Source of the DNA: JBBDIM01 sp040880405
GTDB lineage: Bacteria; Planctomycetota; Planctomycetia; Pirellulales; Pirellulaceae
NCBI GenBank assembly: GCA_040880405.1
Contig: JBBDIM010000215.1
Location: 1 to 57,153 of the forward strand
Length of the DNA stretch: 57,153 nucleotides
Reading direction: 5' to 3'
Shown: positions 15,297-24,043 of the stretch, piece after piece
How positions within the stretch are numbered: position 1 is the first letter of the stretch
How the letters are laid out: each line of letters opens with the position of its first letter
Program-made: the position numbers and the translations under genes
The notes under the pieces: model-generated
What the model saw: the letters and a program-made list of their open reading frames with translations, nothing else
Databases searched by the model: none
Told to the model about the DNA's origin: nothing

Positions 15297-16475
15297 ATGT
15301 TTTATCGGCGCTTCAATGGGCAGAAATCCATGAATGCGATGGTATTCGGGCAGAGGAACGTCGCCGGAACCCTTTCACAGGTTCTGGAACAGCGAGGAAT
15401 TCATGTCCTCGATCAGTGGGACGGAGATCTTTCGGCGGTCCGGCATCAAATCGTTGAGCATCTTTCGGCTTACGATATTCTCTTTCTCATAGCGGGCGAT
15501 CATTCGGATGAAACGAAGAATACACTTCGCGGATTGCGTCTCCTAACCGATCTTCCGATTGTGCTATTTGGCATAGCCCAGGCCCCGAATCAGGTATTGC
15601 AATACATTCGGTCCGGTGCAACCGACTTCATTGATGTCTCGGGTGATTTCTTTAGCGATTTGGACGAAATTCTTCAGTCAATAATCGCGCGAACGCCAGA
15701 GGTAGGCGCAAGCGGTCAGGTAATCGCGGTTGTTTCGGCCAGCGGTGGTTCTGGGGCAACGACTATTGCTTCCAATCTCGCGGTTCGGTTCGCAGAGATG
15801 CGACAATCCACGGCACTGATCGACTTGAATCTCTCGGGAGGGGACATTGCCATGCACTTGGGATTGGAGTCCCGACACAGCATTGCCGACTGCGGAGCGA
15901 TCAGTGGAAATATCCACGCGGTGACGCTGAATCCAATGCTGGAAAAGCACTCTTCCGGGCTTCGGGTACTAGCCGGACCCTCGTTTTTAGGTGACCACGG
16001 GGTGCTCTCACCCGATACGGTCCGTTCGGTAATCGAATGCCTTTCTCGAATCCATGAACGTACGGTCATGGACGTGGAGGATGTCTTTCATCGCGAACAA
16101 CTCGAGGCGGTCCGCACCGCCGATATCACGTGTGCCGTTTTTCGACTTGATTTTCCGTCGCTGGTCCGAACGCGCCAGTTGCTGGATCATTTTAGCGTAT
16201 TGGGAATCGAGAACGTACGTCTGATCGCGAACCAGGTTGTGGTGGGTACCAGTTTGCAGAAGTCCAAGGCGGAGTCGGTCTTGAAGCGGCCGATTGACTT
16301 CCAGATTTTGGATGAAACCCGTGCGGTGGTCGACTCCCTCAACATGGGTGTGCCGCTTGTACTAGAGAACCGCCGGTCGAAATTCAGCCGCACAATTCAT
16401 CAAATCGCGGATACCATCTCTTCGGAATTTAACCGCGAAACGGAGTTGGCAAATGTTTCAGAATTCGCAGTCTAA
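15297..16475 (+). CDS. tadZ: TadZ/CpaE-like pilus assembly ATPase-fold protein
   Basis: A 392-residue protein with an N-terminal receiver-like domain (about 5-130) and a C-terminal MinD/ParA-type domain (about 140-375), the CpaE/TadZ layout. TadZ marks the pole and recruits the Tad machine at the inner membrane. The P-loop is degenerate: ASGGSGATTIASN lacks both the signature lysine and the lysine of GKT, so ATP hydrolysis is doubtful. The start at 15297 follows a clear GAGGGG ribosome site; an earlier in-frame ATG (15276) has none. It overlaps tadA by 23 bases and opens a seven-gene Tad block. Confidence 0.88.
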   Translation: MFYRRFNGQKSMNAMVFGQRNVAGTLSQVLEQRGIHVLDQWDGDLSAVRHQIVEHLSAYDILFLIAGDHSDETKNTLRGLRLLTDLPIVLFGIAQAPNQVLQYIRSGATDFIDVSGDFFSDLDEILQSIIARTPEVGASGQVIAVVSASGGSGATTIASNLAVRFAEMRQSTALIDLNLSGGDIAMHLGLESRHSIADCGAISGNIHAVTLNPMLEKHSSGLRVLAGPSFLGDHGVLSPDTVRSVIECLSRIHERTVMDVEDVFHREQLEAVRTADITCAVFRLDFPSLVRTRQLLDHFSVLGIENVRLIANQVVVGTSLQKSKAESVLKRPIDFQILDETRAVVDSLNMGVPLVLENRRSKFSRTIHQIADTISSEFNRETELANVSEFAV

Positions 16476-17778
16476 GACCGTCAAGTCGATACCTGTGGCG
16501 GTGCGCGGGGGGCTCTCCGATTCTCAGATCAAGGCTAAGTTCCATCAGCTACTTGTGAACTCGGTCGACGTCAAGGCGATGAACCAACTGGACGAGAAAA
16601 CTGTCCGCCGAGAATTGAAGGGGGCGATTGATGAGCTGTTCCTATCCCATCCAGAACTGCTGCGGCATCGCGAGAAAGATCGGTTGGCGCAAGAACTTGT
16701 GGACGAGATGGTCGGCTTCGGACCACTGGAAATCCTGCTTCGCGATCCGACGATTTCGGACATCCTGATTAATGGTCCGAGTGAGGTGCATATTGAGCGA
16801 TATGGGATGTTAGAAAAGTCAGACGTTCGATTCTCCAGTCCTGAGCAATTGCTGAGGGTTATTCAGCGGATCGCCGGGCGAGTTGGCCGTCGGATCGATG
16901 AATCGAGCCCCATGGTCGACGCGCGGCTTCCCGATGGAAGCCGTTTCAACGCGGTGATCGCCCCTTTGGCATTGGATGGTGCGCTGGTTTCCATCCGTCG
17001 TTCCGTCACGCAGGAAATGCAACCAGAGGACTTTGTCGCGGCCGGGGCAATGACTTCGGACATGCTCGAATTTTTGCGCGCTGCGATTGGTGCTCGGCTC
17101 AATTTGATTGTCGCCGGTGGAACCGGCAGCGGTAAGACGACGCTGTTAAACATGCTATCAGGATTTATTTCGCCACGAGAGCGGATCGTGACGATCGAGG
17201 ACGCTGCCGAACTGCGACTTCGCCAACCACATATCGCCCGCATGGAGACCCGAGTCGCGAACATCGAAGGAAAGGGCTGCGTAACGACCCGCGATTTGGT
17301 ACGCAACGCCCTGCGGATGCGTCCCGATAGAGTGATTGTGGGTGAATGCCGAGGTGAAGAGGCGTTCGACATGCTGCAGGCAATGAACACCGGCCATGAC
17401 GGCAGCTTAACCACGATCCACGCCAATACAGCGGCGGACGCCATCGGACGATTGGAAATGTTATTGGGGATGGCACAAAGTGAGTTGCCGATGTGGTACA
17501 TCAACCGCCAGATTGGGGCCGCTCTGGACTTGGTCATTCATGTCGCGCGGCTTTCCGGAGGGGTACGCAAGGTAACGGAGATTTGTGAGGTATGCGAGAG
17601 TCGCGATGGAACCACGCCGGTGATTCCGATTTTCCATTTCGAGGAAACCGGCGTCGATGCCCAGGGACATACCGTCGGAGAGTTCAAGGTGGCGGCCCGA
17701 GTACCGGACATCTTGAAACGAATTAACGCCCGGGGTGGGCGGATATCTGAAAGCTTGTTCGCCAACGTAGGCGTGTGA
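16453..17778 (+). CDS. tadA: TadA/CpaF secretion ATPase
   Basis: A 441-residue hexameric ATPase of the type II/IV secretion superfamily that powers Flp pilus assembly from the cytoplasm. The Walker A motif is GGTGSGKTTLL, followed by IVTIEDAAELRL (Asp-box region), the Walker B region with MRPDRVIVGECRG, and the His-box TGHDGSLTTIHAN. The N-terminal domain (LVDEMVGFGPLEILLRDPTI) is typical of CpaF. Length is usual. It overlaps tadZ by 23 bases and is followed by tadB after 24 bases. Confidence 0.96.
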   Translation: MFQNSQSKTVKSIPVAVRGGLSDSQIKAKFHQLLVNSVDVKAMNQLDEKTVRRELKGAIDELFLSHPELLRHREKDRLAQELVDEMVGFGPLEILLRDPTISDILINGPSEVHIERYGMLEKSDVRFSSPEQLLRVIQRIAGRVGRRIDESSPMVDARLPDGSRFNAVIAPLALDGALVSIRRSVTQEMQPEDFVAAGAMTSDMLEFLRAAIGARLNLIVAGGTGSGKTTLLNMLSGFISPRERIVTIEDAAELRLRQPHIARMETRVANIEGKGCVTTRDLVRNALRMRPDRVIVGECRGEEAFDMLQAMNTGHDGSLTTIHANTAADAIGRLEMLLGMAQSELPMWYINRQIGAALDLVIHVARLSGGVRKVTEICEVCESRDGTTPVIPIFHFEETGVDAQGHTVGEFKVAARVPDILKRINARGGRISESLFANVGV

Positions 17779-17802
17779 CCAAAACGATTCCGGGGCAGAA
17801 CC

Positions 17803-18759
17803 ATGTCGAACACATTCATTTTGCTGAGCACCTTTCTCAGTGTTTCGCTTTGCATCATCGGTGCTTGTTGGATCTTTTTCGACCTCTTCCTCAGCGTGAG
17901 GTTGCGGGTCGATGACCGGCTCAAACAGAAGTTTCGCGACGATACCCAGGAGCGGATCAAGTCTTCTCCGCTACTCAAGGAATTTATCCGAACGCCGTCC
18001 CATGAAAAGCCTCGGTTCAAAGATTTTAGCATTCGGTTCCAGACTTTTCTCGATCAGTCCGGATTGGAGTTGAACGTACCGATTTTTTGCATACTCTCGG
18101 GAGCTTCGGCGTTTTCTGGAGCAGCCGCTTATCTCATCCTAACCCGAGGTCATTGGGGATTTGTAATCGCAGCCCTTGTCTGTGGATTACTTCCTACGCT
18201 GCTGGTATTCTCCCGCCGCAGTGTCCGCACCGAACGGCTTACACATCAATTGCCCGACGCCTTTTCCGCAATGAGCCGAGGGCTCAAGGCGGGTCAGGCG
18301 ATGCCCTCGGTCATCCAAATGATCGCGGATGATTTCCCGCGACCACTCTCGGAGGAGTTCACTTACTATTACGAGCAGCAACACTTAGGTGTGCCGCACG
18401 AGGTCGCGCTACGGGACATGGCTCGGCGGGTAAATGTAATGGAGATGCGGATCTTGACGATCGCCTTGATCGTGCAGCGACGCTCCGGTGGGAACCTGGC
18501 AGAGCTGCTCTCCAAACTGGCAGACCTGGTTCGCAAGCGAGTAAAGATGCGTCGCCGTGTGAAGTCATTGACCGGGGAAGGGCGGATGCAGGCATCGGTG
18601 TTGATCGGAATGCCATTTGTCGTCCTAGCTGCCCTGCTGTTTGTCGCCCCCGATTACGCCGGTCTGCTGTTGGAACGGAAGGATGTCCTCGCAGGTTGTT
18701 TGGTCTCGCAAGGGATTGGGGCGTATTGCATTTATCGCATCGTGAATTTTTCGTTCTAA
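17803..18759 (+). CDS. tadB: TadB inner-membrane pilus assembly protein
   Basis: A 318-residue membrane protein with a type II secretion F domain (about 155-280). Transmembrane segments lie near residues 3-30, 95-115, 120-140 and 265-315. The cytoplasmic part has the helical pattern QLPDAFSAMSRGLKAGQAMP and IVQRRSGGNLAELL seen in TadB/CpaG. With TadC it forms the platform of the Flp pilus machine. It lies 24 bases after tadA and 19 bases before tadC in one operon. Confidence 0.92.
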   Translation: MSNTFILLSTFLSVSLCIIGACWIFFDLFLSVRLRVDDRLKQKFRDDTQERIKSSPLLKEFIRTPSHEKPRFKDFSIRFQTFLDQSGLELNVPIFCILSGASAFSGAAAYLILTRGHWGFVIAALVCGLLPTLLVFSRRSVRTERLTHQLPDAFSAMSRGLKAGQAMPSVIQMIADDFPRPLSEEFTYYYEQQHLGVPHEVALRDMARRVNVMEMRILTIALIVQRRSGGNLAELLSKLADLVRKRVKMRRRVKSLTGEGRMQASVLIGMPFVVLAALLFVAPDYAGLLLERKDVLAGCLVSQGIGAYCIYRIVNFSF

Positions 18760-18778
18760 ACTGAGGGGGATCTCATCG

Positions 18779-19756
18779 ATGGAAGTTGTTTTAGCCCATT
18801 CATGGCTCATACAGGCGGCAGTCTTCGGCTGTTTCTTCTGCGGCGTGTTGATGCTCTCCGCTTGGCTACTCCCTTCCACCGCTCGGGCGAACTCTCGCTT
18901 GGAAAAGTTGATGGGCGAGGATTCACGCACGGCATCGCCACTACGGCAAATCTTAGGGCAGTACTTTAGTCAGGATACCAACTGGAAATGGATGGAGAAG
19001 ATCCTGCCGGATAACGATCGACTCCGGTCGCGAGTGACTCAGCGGCTCATTGTGGCGGGCTTTTACCGCGAAGCAGCCGTGCCACAGTTCATGTTTCTGA
19101 AATTGGTCTGTATGATCGCCCCCCTAGTGATTGGTGGACTCGTCGGTTGGTTTAGTCCGTTGGCGATGCACTGGTGTTTGATGGCGGGGTCTCTGACCGG
19201 TTTCGTCGGGCTGCTGGTGCCAGATCTGTGCCTTTCTTGGATAACTCGAGCCCGTCAAAGAAAACTACGGGAGGCGTTGCCCGACTTCGTCGACTTGGTG
19301 GTGACTTGCCTAGAAGGCGGAATGGGGTTCAACGAATCGTTGGCACAGGTCAATGGCGAACTGACCGAGACTCATCCGGTTCTTTGTGTCGAGCTGGAAT
19401 ACCTCATGCGAGACGTGCATTTGGGCGAAACCTTGCCGCAGGCGTTTCAGCGGATGTGGAATCGGACCAACGTGGACGAAGTCCGCACCATTTCCGGTTT
19501 CATTGATCAGGCTCACAAGTTCGGTTCGGCGATGGGTGAGGCCCTAAGAGAGCTCTCGGACATGCTGCGATTCCAACGGGAACAACGGGCGGAAGAATTG
19601 GCTCAGCAGGCGGCCGTCAAAATTTTGATTCCGACGCTCTTGTTCATCTTCCCGACGATTTTCGTGGTGCTGGCCGGTCCGGCCGCGATTCAGATTAACG
19701 AGTCATTTGTCGAGCAGAAAGAGATCCAACCCACGAGCACGAGGGCCCAGCGATGA
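18779..19756 (+). CDS. tadC: TadC inner-membrane pilus assembly protein
   Basis: A 325-residue membrane protein with the same type II secretion F domain as TadB. It shows the TadC marks ALPDFVDLVVTCLEGGMGFN and LAQQAAVKILIPTLLFIFPT (last transmembrane helix). It is the second platform subunit of the Tad machine. The stop overlaps the start of the following TadE-like gene by four bases (ATGA at 19753-19756), showing translational coupling. Confidence 0.92.
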   Translation: MEVVLAHSWLIQAAVFGCFFCGVLMLSAWLLPSTARANSRLEKLMGEDSRTASPLRQILGQYFSQDTNWKWMEKILPDNDRLRSRVTQRLIVAGFYREAAVPQFMFLKLVCMIAPLVIGGLVGWFSPLAMHWCLMAGSLTGFVGLLVPDLCLSWITRARQRKLREALPDFVDLVVTCLEGGMGFNESLAQVNGELTETHPVLCVELEYLMRDVHLGETLPQAFQRMWNRTNVDEVRTISGFIDQAHKFGSAMGEALRELSDMLRFQREQRAEELAQQAAVKILIPTLLFIFPTIFVVLAGPAAIQINESFVEQKEIQPTSTRAQR

Positions 19757-20193
19757 TCTTTCTGCGAACCTCAACCCGGTACCGCTGGCGACAATCGCGA
19801 ACGGGGACCGCGACGGTGGAGCTTGCGTTGTGCTTGCCATTTTTTATCGCCACCACGCTGTACTGTGTCGATGTGGCGGGCGCGTACCATGGGCAAATGG
19901 TGGTCGACGCGGCCGCCTGGCGTGGCGCGAATGCGGCAGCCACCAAACGGTTCACGCCCGAATCTTACGAAGATTGGCGGGAGTATGTCGAAACGAACAT
20001 CACCGAGGAAATGGCCACCATTGACCACTTCAATTCGGAGAATCTCACAATCTCCCTCGAAGATCATGCCGAAAACGACCGGGTGACAATCGACGTGGGA
20101 GTGACCTATATCGGTCGGACGATGATCGCCTGGCCGATCACCGGGGGCCGGATGACCTATCGCCGCAGTCTGTCGATTCGACAATATCGGTAG
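19753..20193 (+). CDS. TadE-like minor pseudopilin, first copy
   Basis: A 146-residue protein with the TadE layout: a short basic N-terminus, then GTATVELALCLPFFIATTLY, in which a glutamate enters a hydrophobic helix (about residues 18-45) as in prepilins, followed by a soluble domain. TadE/TadF proteins are processed by the prepilin peptidase TadV and needed for Flp pilus assembly; no TadV is in the window. It is coupled to tadC by a four-base overlap. Confidence 0.85.
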   Translation: MIFLRTSTRYRWRQSRTGTATVELALCLPFFIATTLYCVDVAGAYHGQMVVDAAAWRGANAAATKRFTPESYEDWREYVETNITEEMATIDHFNSENLTISLEDHAENDRVTIDVGVTYIGRTMIAWPITGGRMTYRRSLSIRQYR

Positions 20194-20267
20194 TTTTATG
20201 TCTCGTCAGCGGTCAAAACAACAATGGCAAGTCAGAACCAAATCGGAACCTAGCATCAGGTCTTTCC

Positions 20268-20738
20268 ATGCGAGCGACAAACGTAGGTAGATGCCGGAAA
20301 TGGGTTAATTCGAAGGGGAATCGCCGCGGCGTTACCGCGGTGGAATCAGCCTTTGTTTTGATGGTTTTGTTTGTATTGGTGCTCGGAATGTTCGATTTCG
20401 GAATCGCCGCATTTCGCCGAAACTTGCTATGCGAGGGGGCGAAACGCATTGCGCGGATGGCCGTTTTGCATGGCGAGAATTCGAGCCAGCCGTTTGGGCC
20501 GGAGTCAATTGACACCCAAGCCGATGAAAACCAAGCGATTCTAGCCACACTTGCACCGATTTTGAAAACCATGCGTGCGGATGAGATTCGCGTGCAGGTT
20601 GTCTGGCAGGACACGTCCAACGTGACCAATAGCCTCGTGCAAGTAGAAGTCGAGTATCCGAACGGAATGTTGATGAGTCGCTGGTGGGGAATTGATTTGA
20701 TTTCGCTCCACGGTCATGCCGCCGGAAGAATTGAATAA
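20268..20738 (+). CDS. TadE-like minor pseudopilin, second copy
   Basis: A 156-residue protein with RRGVTAVESAFVLMVLFVLV, the TadE N-terminal helix with its glutamate, at about residues 19-45, followed by a small extracytoplasmic domain. It differs from the first copy enough to be a separate subunit (TadE and TadF pair). The 74 bases between the two copies hold no gene. The TadG-like gene follows after 13 bases. Confidence 0.85.
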   Translation: MRATNVGRCRKWVNSKGNRRGVTAVESAFVLMVLFVLVLGMFDFGIAAFRRNLLCEGAKRIARMAVLHGENSSQPFGPESIDTQADENQAILATLAPILKTMRADEIRVQVVWQDTSNVTNSLVQVEVEYPNGMLMSRWWGIDLISLHGHAAGRIE

Positions 20739-20751
20739 GTGAGAAAATGCG

Positions 20752-22245
20752 ATGACTCAATCACGAGATTTCACAAAACAACGGCGTTCAGGAAAGGTAA
20801 TGATCCTGACGGCGATTCTCGCCCCGGCTCTGCTGGCGACGCTGATGATGGTGCTTGATGGCAGTCAGGTTGTCAGCAAGTCGCGTGATGCCCAGCATGT
20901 GGCCGATACCGCAGCCTTGTCCGCGGCGGACGAATACTATTTTACACGGTCGTATGCGACCGCGATCGAGACGGCCCGTGACAGTGCGAGCGTGAATTTG
21001 GCTGATCCGACGAGTCGTGTGGAAGTTTATGCCCCACCGATCTCGGGGACCCACGCCAATTCGCCCCATCATGTAGAAGTCGTAATCCGCCGAGACGCCA
21101 ATCATTATTTCGGACTGAGCGCTGATGGTCGAGATAAAACAGAAGTGGTCGGTCGGGCGGTTGCCGGTCTGCGTCCCAGTACCGATGACGCGGCGATTGT
21201 TGTGCTCGATCCCGACCCGCCCCCAATTATCCTGGGAAACATTTTGCCAATCGTACCATCACTTCCAGCCTTGGTCGGGGGTTTTGAGGTGCTCGGGTTA
21301 GGGAGGACGCAGGTCGATGGGGCCGTGCTGGTTAATACCCGCTGGGGTGGCTTCGACGAACATGGTGAACAGGTGGGCGACCCGCATCTATTGCGGTGGT
21401 CGATCGCCTGCATGCCGGTCCTGCCGCTGACGAAACTGAGTGCCAGCGACATCCGGACTGTGGGTGGTGTCGATCGCTTGCAGAACTACGGGCAATATGG
21501 CGGAGGTTCCGGCTCCGTACTCCAGGCAAATCGAAGGCCCGTTCCCGACCCATTTCTTGAAATGCCGGTGCCGACGGTTTCAGCCGACCCCATCAACGTC
21601 AATGCGACTCTGAAAGGTGGACGGACGATTATTGGCCTGCCGCTAATCGGGCCGACGATTCACCTGCAACCGGGGGTTTATGAGTGGATCGATGTGGTGT
21701 CCGGGCGAGTGGTGTTTCATCCGGGGGTCTATATCATCCGCAACAAAAATCCCCTCACACAAATTTCCTTGAGCGTACTCGCCGGGCAGGTTGAGGCCGA
21801 GGGGGTGATGTTCTACATCACCAACAACGGTAGCTACTCCGCTAACGCTGGAGGCCCTGACAATCAGGACCACGAGACCCACCCCGGATCGCAAGGTCCG
21901 CTGGAAAGTGTGGTGGGGCTACTGCCGAGTGTGGTTGTGAATGTGGGTTTGCTTGGCAGCCACTTCAGTCCACTCGATAGCCCCGGCAGCCCCTTTGACG
22001 GAATGATGTTTTATCAGCGCCGAAACGACCGTCGCCCGATGCTGTTTGTTCAGGAAAACCTGCTGGGCTCGGGTTCGTTGGGGGGAACTGTTTACTCAAA
22101 GTGGGGGCATGTCATCTTGGCCGGCAAGGGAGAGTACGATGCTCGTTTTGTGGTGGGCACAATGCGGATTATCGCCTTGCTGGATGTGATGATTCGCCCT
22201 TCGGTGAAGCTGCCCCCTGCCTATGATGTCTATCTGGTGGAATAG
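20752..22245 (+). CDS. TadG-like pilus-associated protein
   Basis: A 497-residue protein with an N-terminal hydrophobic helix (about residues 15-38, GKVMILTAILAPALLATLMM) and the pattern DAQHVADTAALSAA that follows this helix in TadG/TadE-G-like proteins. The rest is a large beta-rich extracytoplasmic region without a recognised domain. It ends the Tad block; a short inverted repeat follows the stop directly. Assignment rests on the N-terminal signature and gene order. Confidence 0.8.
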   Translation: MTQSRDFTKQRRSGKVMILTAILAPALLATLMMVLDGSQVVSKSRDAQHVADTAALSAADEYYFTRSYATAIETARDSASVNLADPTSRVEVYAPPISGTHANSPHHVEVVIRRDANHYFGLSADGRDKTEVVGRAVAGLRPSTDDAAIVVLDPDPPPIILGNILPIVPSLPALVGGFEVLGLGRTQVDGAVLVNTRWGGFDEHGEQVGDPHLLRWSIACMPVLPLTKLSASDIRTVGGVDRLQNYGQYGGGSGSVLQANRRPVPDPFLEMPVPTVSADPINVNATLKGGRTIIGLPLIGPTIHLQPGVYEWIDVVSGRVVFHPGVYIIRNKNPLTQISLSVLAGQVEAEGVMFYITNNGSYSANAGGPDNQDHETHPGSQGPLESVVGLLPSVVVNVGLLGSHFSPLDSPGSPFDGMMFYQRRNDRRPMLFVQENLLGSGSLGGTVYSKWGHVILAGKGEYDARFVVGTMRIIALLDVMIRPSVKLPPAYDVYLVE

Positions 22246-22266
22246 AACGCCGCGAGAGTGGCGTTT
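22246..22266 (+). terminator. Weak candidate terminator after the Tad block
   Basis: Directly after the TadG-like stop, AACGCC (22246-22251) and GGCGTT (22260-22265) can pair around an eight-base loop. The stem is short and only three T follow, so termination would be weak. The rest of the gap to 22421 shows no gene. Confidence 0.3.
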
Positions 22267-22421
22267 CAATCGATCGCATTTCCAGCGATTTGCCACCTTG
22301 CGCCGGGCGTCTATACTACTCCCAACCACTGTGATTCGCGTTCAATCGGAAGGACGACGGCTTCCTCGCGTCACGTCAATACGCGAGCGACCTTCGCTAA
22401 CCGGTGCCCAGGAGGGCCAGC

Positions 22422-24008
22422 ATGTTTTCGGAATCGGACTGGAGTCGGAAGAGCATTGGCGATGTCGATGTCGTGTTTCATGAGGGGCTTTATCATCTGT
22501 TCTATCTGGTGTTGCCTAATCACGATTTCATCGCCCACGCGATTAGCGAAAACGCCATAAACTGGCGGCGTGTCGATAATGCGGTGTTCATCGGCGATCC
22601 CGGAAGCTGGGACGACCTGATGCTGTGGACAATGCATATCACGCCTGATCCCCATGTACCCGGCGGTTGGCGAATGTTTTATACCGGGCTCTCGCGGCGG
22701 GACCAGGGCAAGGTCCAACGGGTGGGAATGGCTCGGAGCGACGACTTGTATCACTGGCAAAAGGGACCGGTGCATTGGAGCGATACGCGTGGCCAAACCG
22801 ATCCCGAGATTATTCAAAAAGCCCAAGCCAAACTGTCTTCACAAATTTCTGATCGGATAAAATCGACAAGAGACACTGAGAGCAGTTTTCCGCTAGAGGC
22901 GGACGCGGAATTTTACGAGGCCTCGCTTGATACGGTGCGAGATTGGGTCAGTTTTCGCGATCCGTTTTACTATCGTGAAGGAGATCGCGGGTGGCTGGCG
23001 ATCTCTGGCCGAGTGAATCATGGGCCAATGGTTCGGCGGGGTTGTGTCGCGTTGTATGAAGAGTCCTCTCCCGATCACTTTAGTCCGCTTCCGCCGCTTC
23101 ACGCGCCGATGTTGTACGACGATATCGAAGTCCCGAATATTTTTCGAATCGATGGCGAGTACTACCTGATCGGAAGCCTTCGCGAAGATGCAAAGATCCG
23201 CTATTGGCATACGACCAAAATCGAAGAACCTTGGAAAAACTATTACGACAACGTGGTTCTCGCCAAAGGAAACTACGCCGGCAGGGTGTGTCCGGATGAA
23301 CAGGGATTTCTGCTCTGGAATTTTTTCACCCAGGATCTTAACGATCGCACGGCGAACAACTTGCTATTGCCACCCAAGCGTCTTATGCGACGTTCCAATG
23401 GACAGTTGCAAGTCACGAGCTTTGAAGGAATCGAGCGACGAGCCATCGGTCCGTTTAAAACCAAATGCCTGCAACCGCTCAAAGGAGATTGCCGCGACGA
23501 TTCCTGCCCTGTCACGGATGGATCGCTGCGCGTGGCGAGCGAGGCGGGGTTTCAGGGTTTTGTCTTTGAAGACCAAGTCGATTGTTTTTCGATGCGGTGC
23601 CGACTGTCGATGACCGGCATCGGCAAATGCGGAATCTTGTGTCGGATCGATCCCGAAAGCCACGATGGGTACTACATTTCGCTCGATCTCTTGAAAGGAA
23701 TCGCTCAGATTCGTGTCTGGGGAACCGCCCCCGGGAAGTCGGGCGAGGACATGATGATGTTTCGGTCCTTGCAAGAGGATTTCTGGCGCGCGACCAACTT
23801 GGAAAATCTTGAGATTCACCTGCTGGCGTTTGGCAGCTATTTGGAACTCAGCTTGCAAGGCAGCGTGTTGTTGTCGCTTGCCGATTCGACATTCGATCAC
23901 GGATTGCTCGGGTTTTACGTCGAGACGGCTGAGCTCGAGATCCACAATCTGGATATCCAACGGCTGGAACCACCAACACAGTCCGACGAGCATTTGGCGA
24001 ACGGGTGA
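22422..24008 (+). CDS. GH32/GH43-like five-bladed propeller glycosidase
   Basis: A 528-residue protein without signal peptide. The N-terminal half is a five-bladed beta-propeller of clan GH-J/GH-F type: a start motif with Asp at D14/D16 (DVDVVFHEGLYHLFY), an R-D-P motif at 179-181 and a likely acid E236 in IEVPNIF. The usual GH32 WMNDPNG and E-C motifs are altered. The C-terminal half (about 360-515) is a beta-sandwich like GH32 C-terminal modules. A fructosidase, arabinosidase or phosphorylase activity is possible. The ATG at 22422 follows AGGAGGG; a GTG at 22404 is less likely. It converges on the FAD oxidoreductase gene with 35 bases between stops. Confidence 0.75.
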   Translation: MFSESDWSRKSIGDVDVVFHEGLYHLFYLVLPNHDFIAHAISENAINWRRVDNAVFIGDPGSWDDLMLWTMHITPDPHVPGGWRMFYTGLSRRDQGKVQRVGMARSDDLYHWQKGPVHWSDTRGQTDPEIIQKAQAKLSSQISDRIKSTRDTESSFPLEADAEFYEASLDTVRDWVSFRDPFYYREGDRGWLAISGRVNHGPMVRRGCVALYEESSPDHFSPLPPLHAPMLYDDIEVPNIFRIDGEYYLIGSLREDAKIRYWHTTKIEEPWKNYYDNVVLAKGNYAGRVCPDEQGFLLWNFFTQDLNDRTANNLLLPPKRLMRRSNGQLQVTSFEGIERRAIGPFKTKCLQPLKGDCRDDSCPVTDGSLRVASEAGFQGFVFEDQVDCFSMRCRLSMTGIGKCGILCRIDPESHDGYYISLDLLKGIAQIRVWGTAPGKSGEDMMMFRSLQEDFWRATNLENLEIHLLAFGSYLELSLQGSVLLSLADSTFDHGLLGFYVETAELEIHNLDIQRLEPPTQSDEHLANG

Positions 24009-24043
24009 TATGATGGGTATGGAAAAATCAGGTAATTGTATAT

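Noticed and set aside
15146..15457. A 103-codon plus-strand frame just before and overlapping tadZ
   Set aside because: It overlaps the start of tadZ in another frame, and tadZ has the clear ribosome site and family match.
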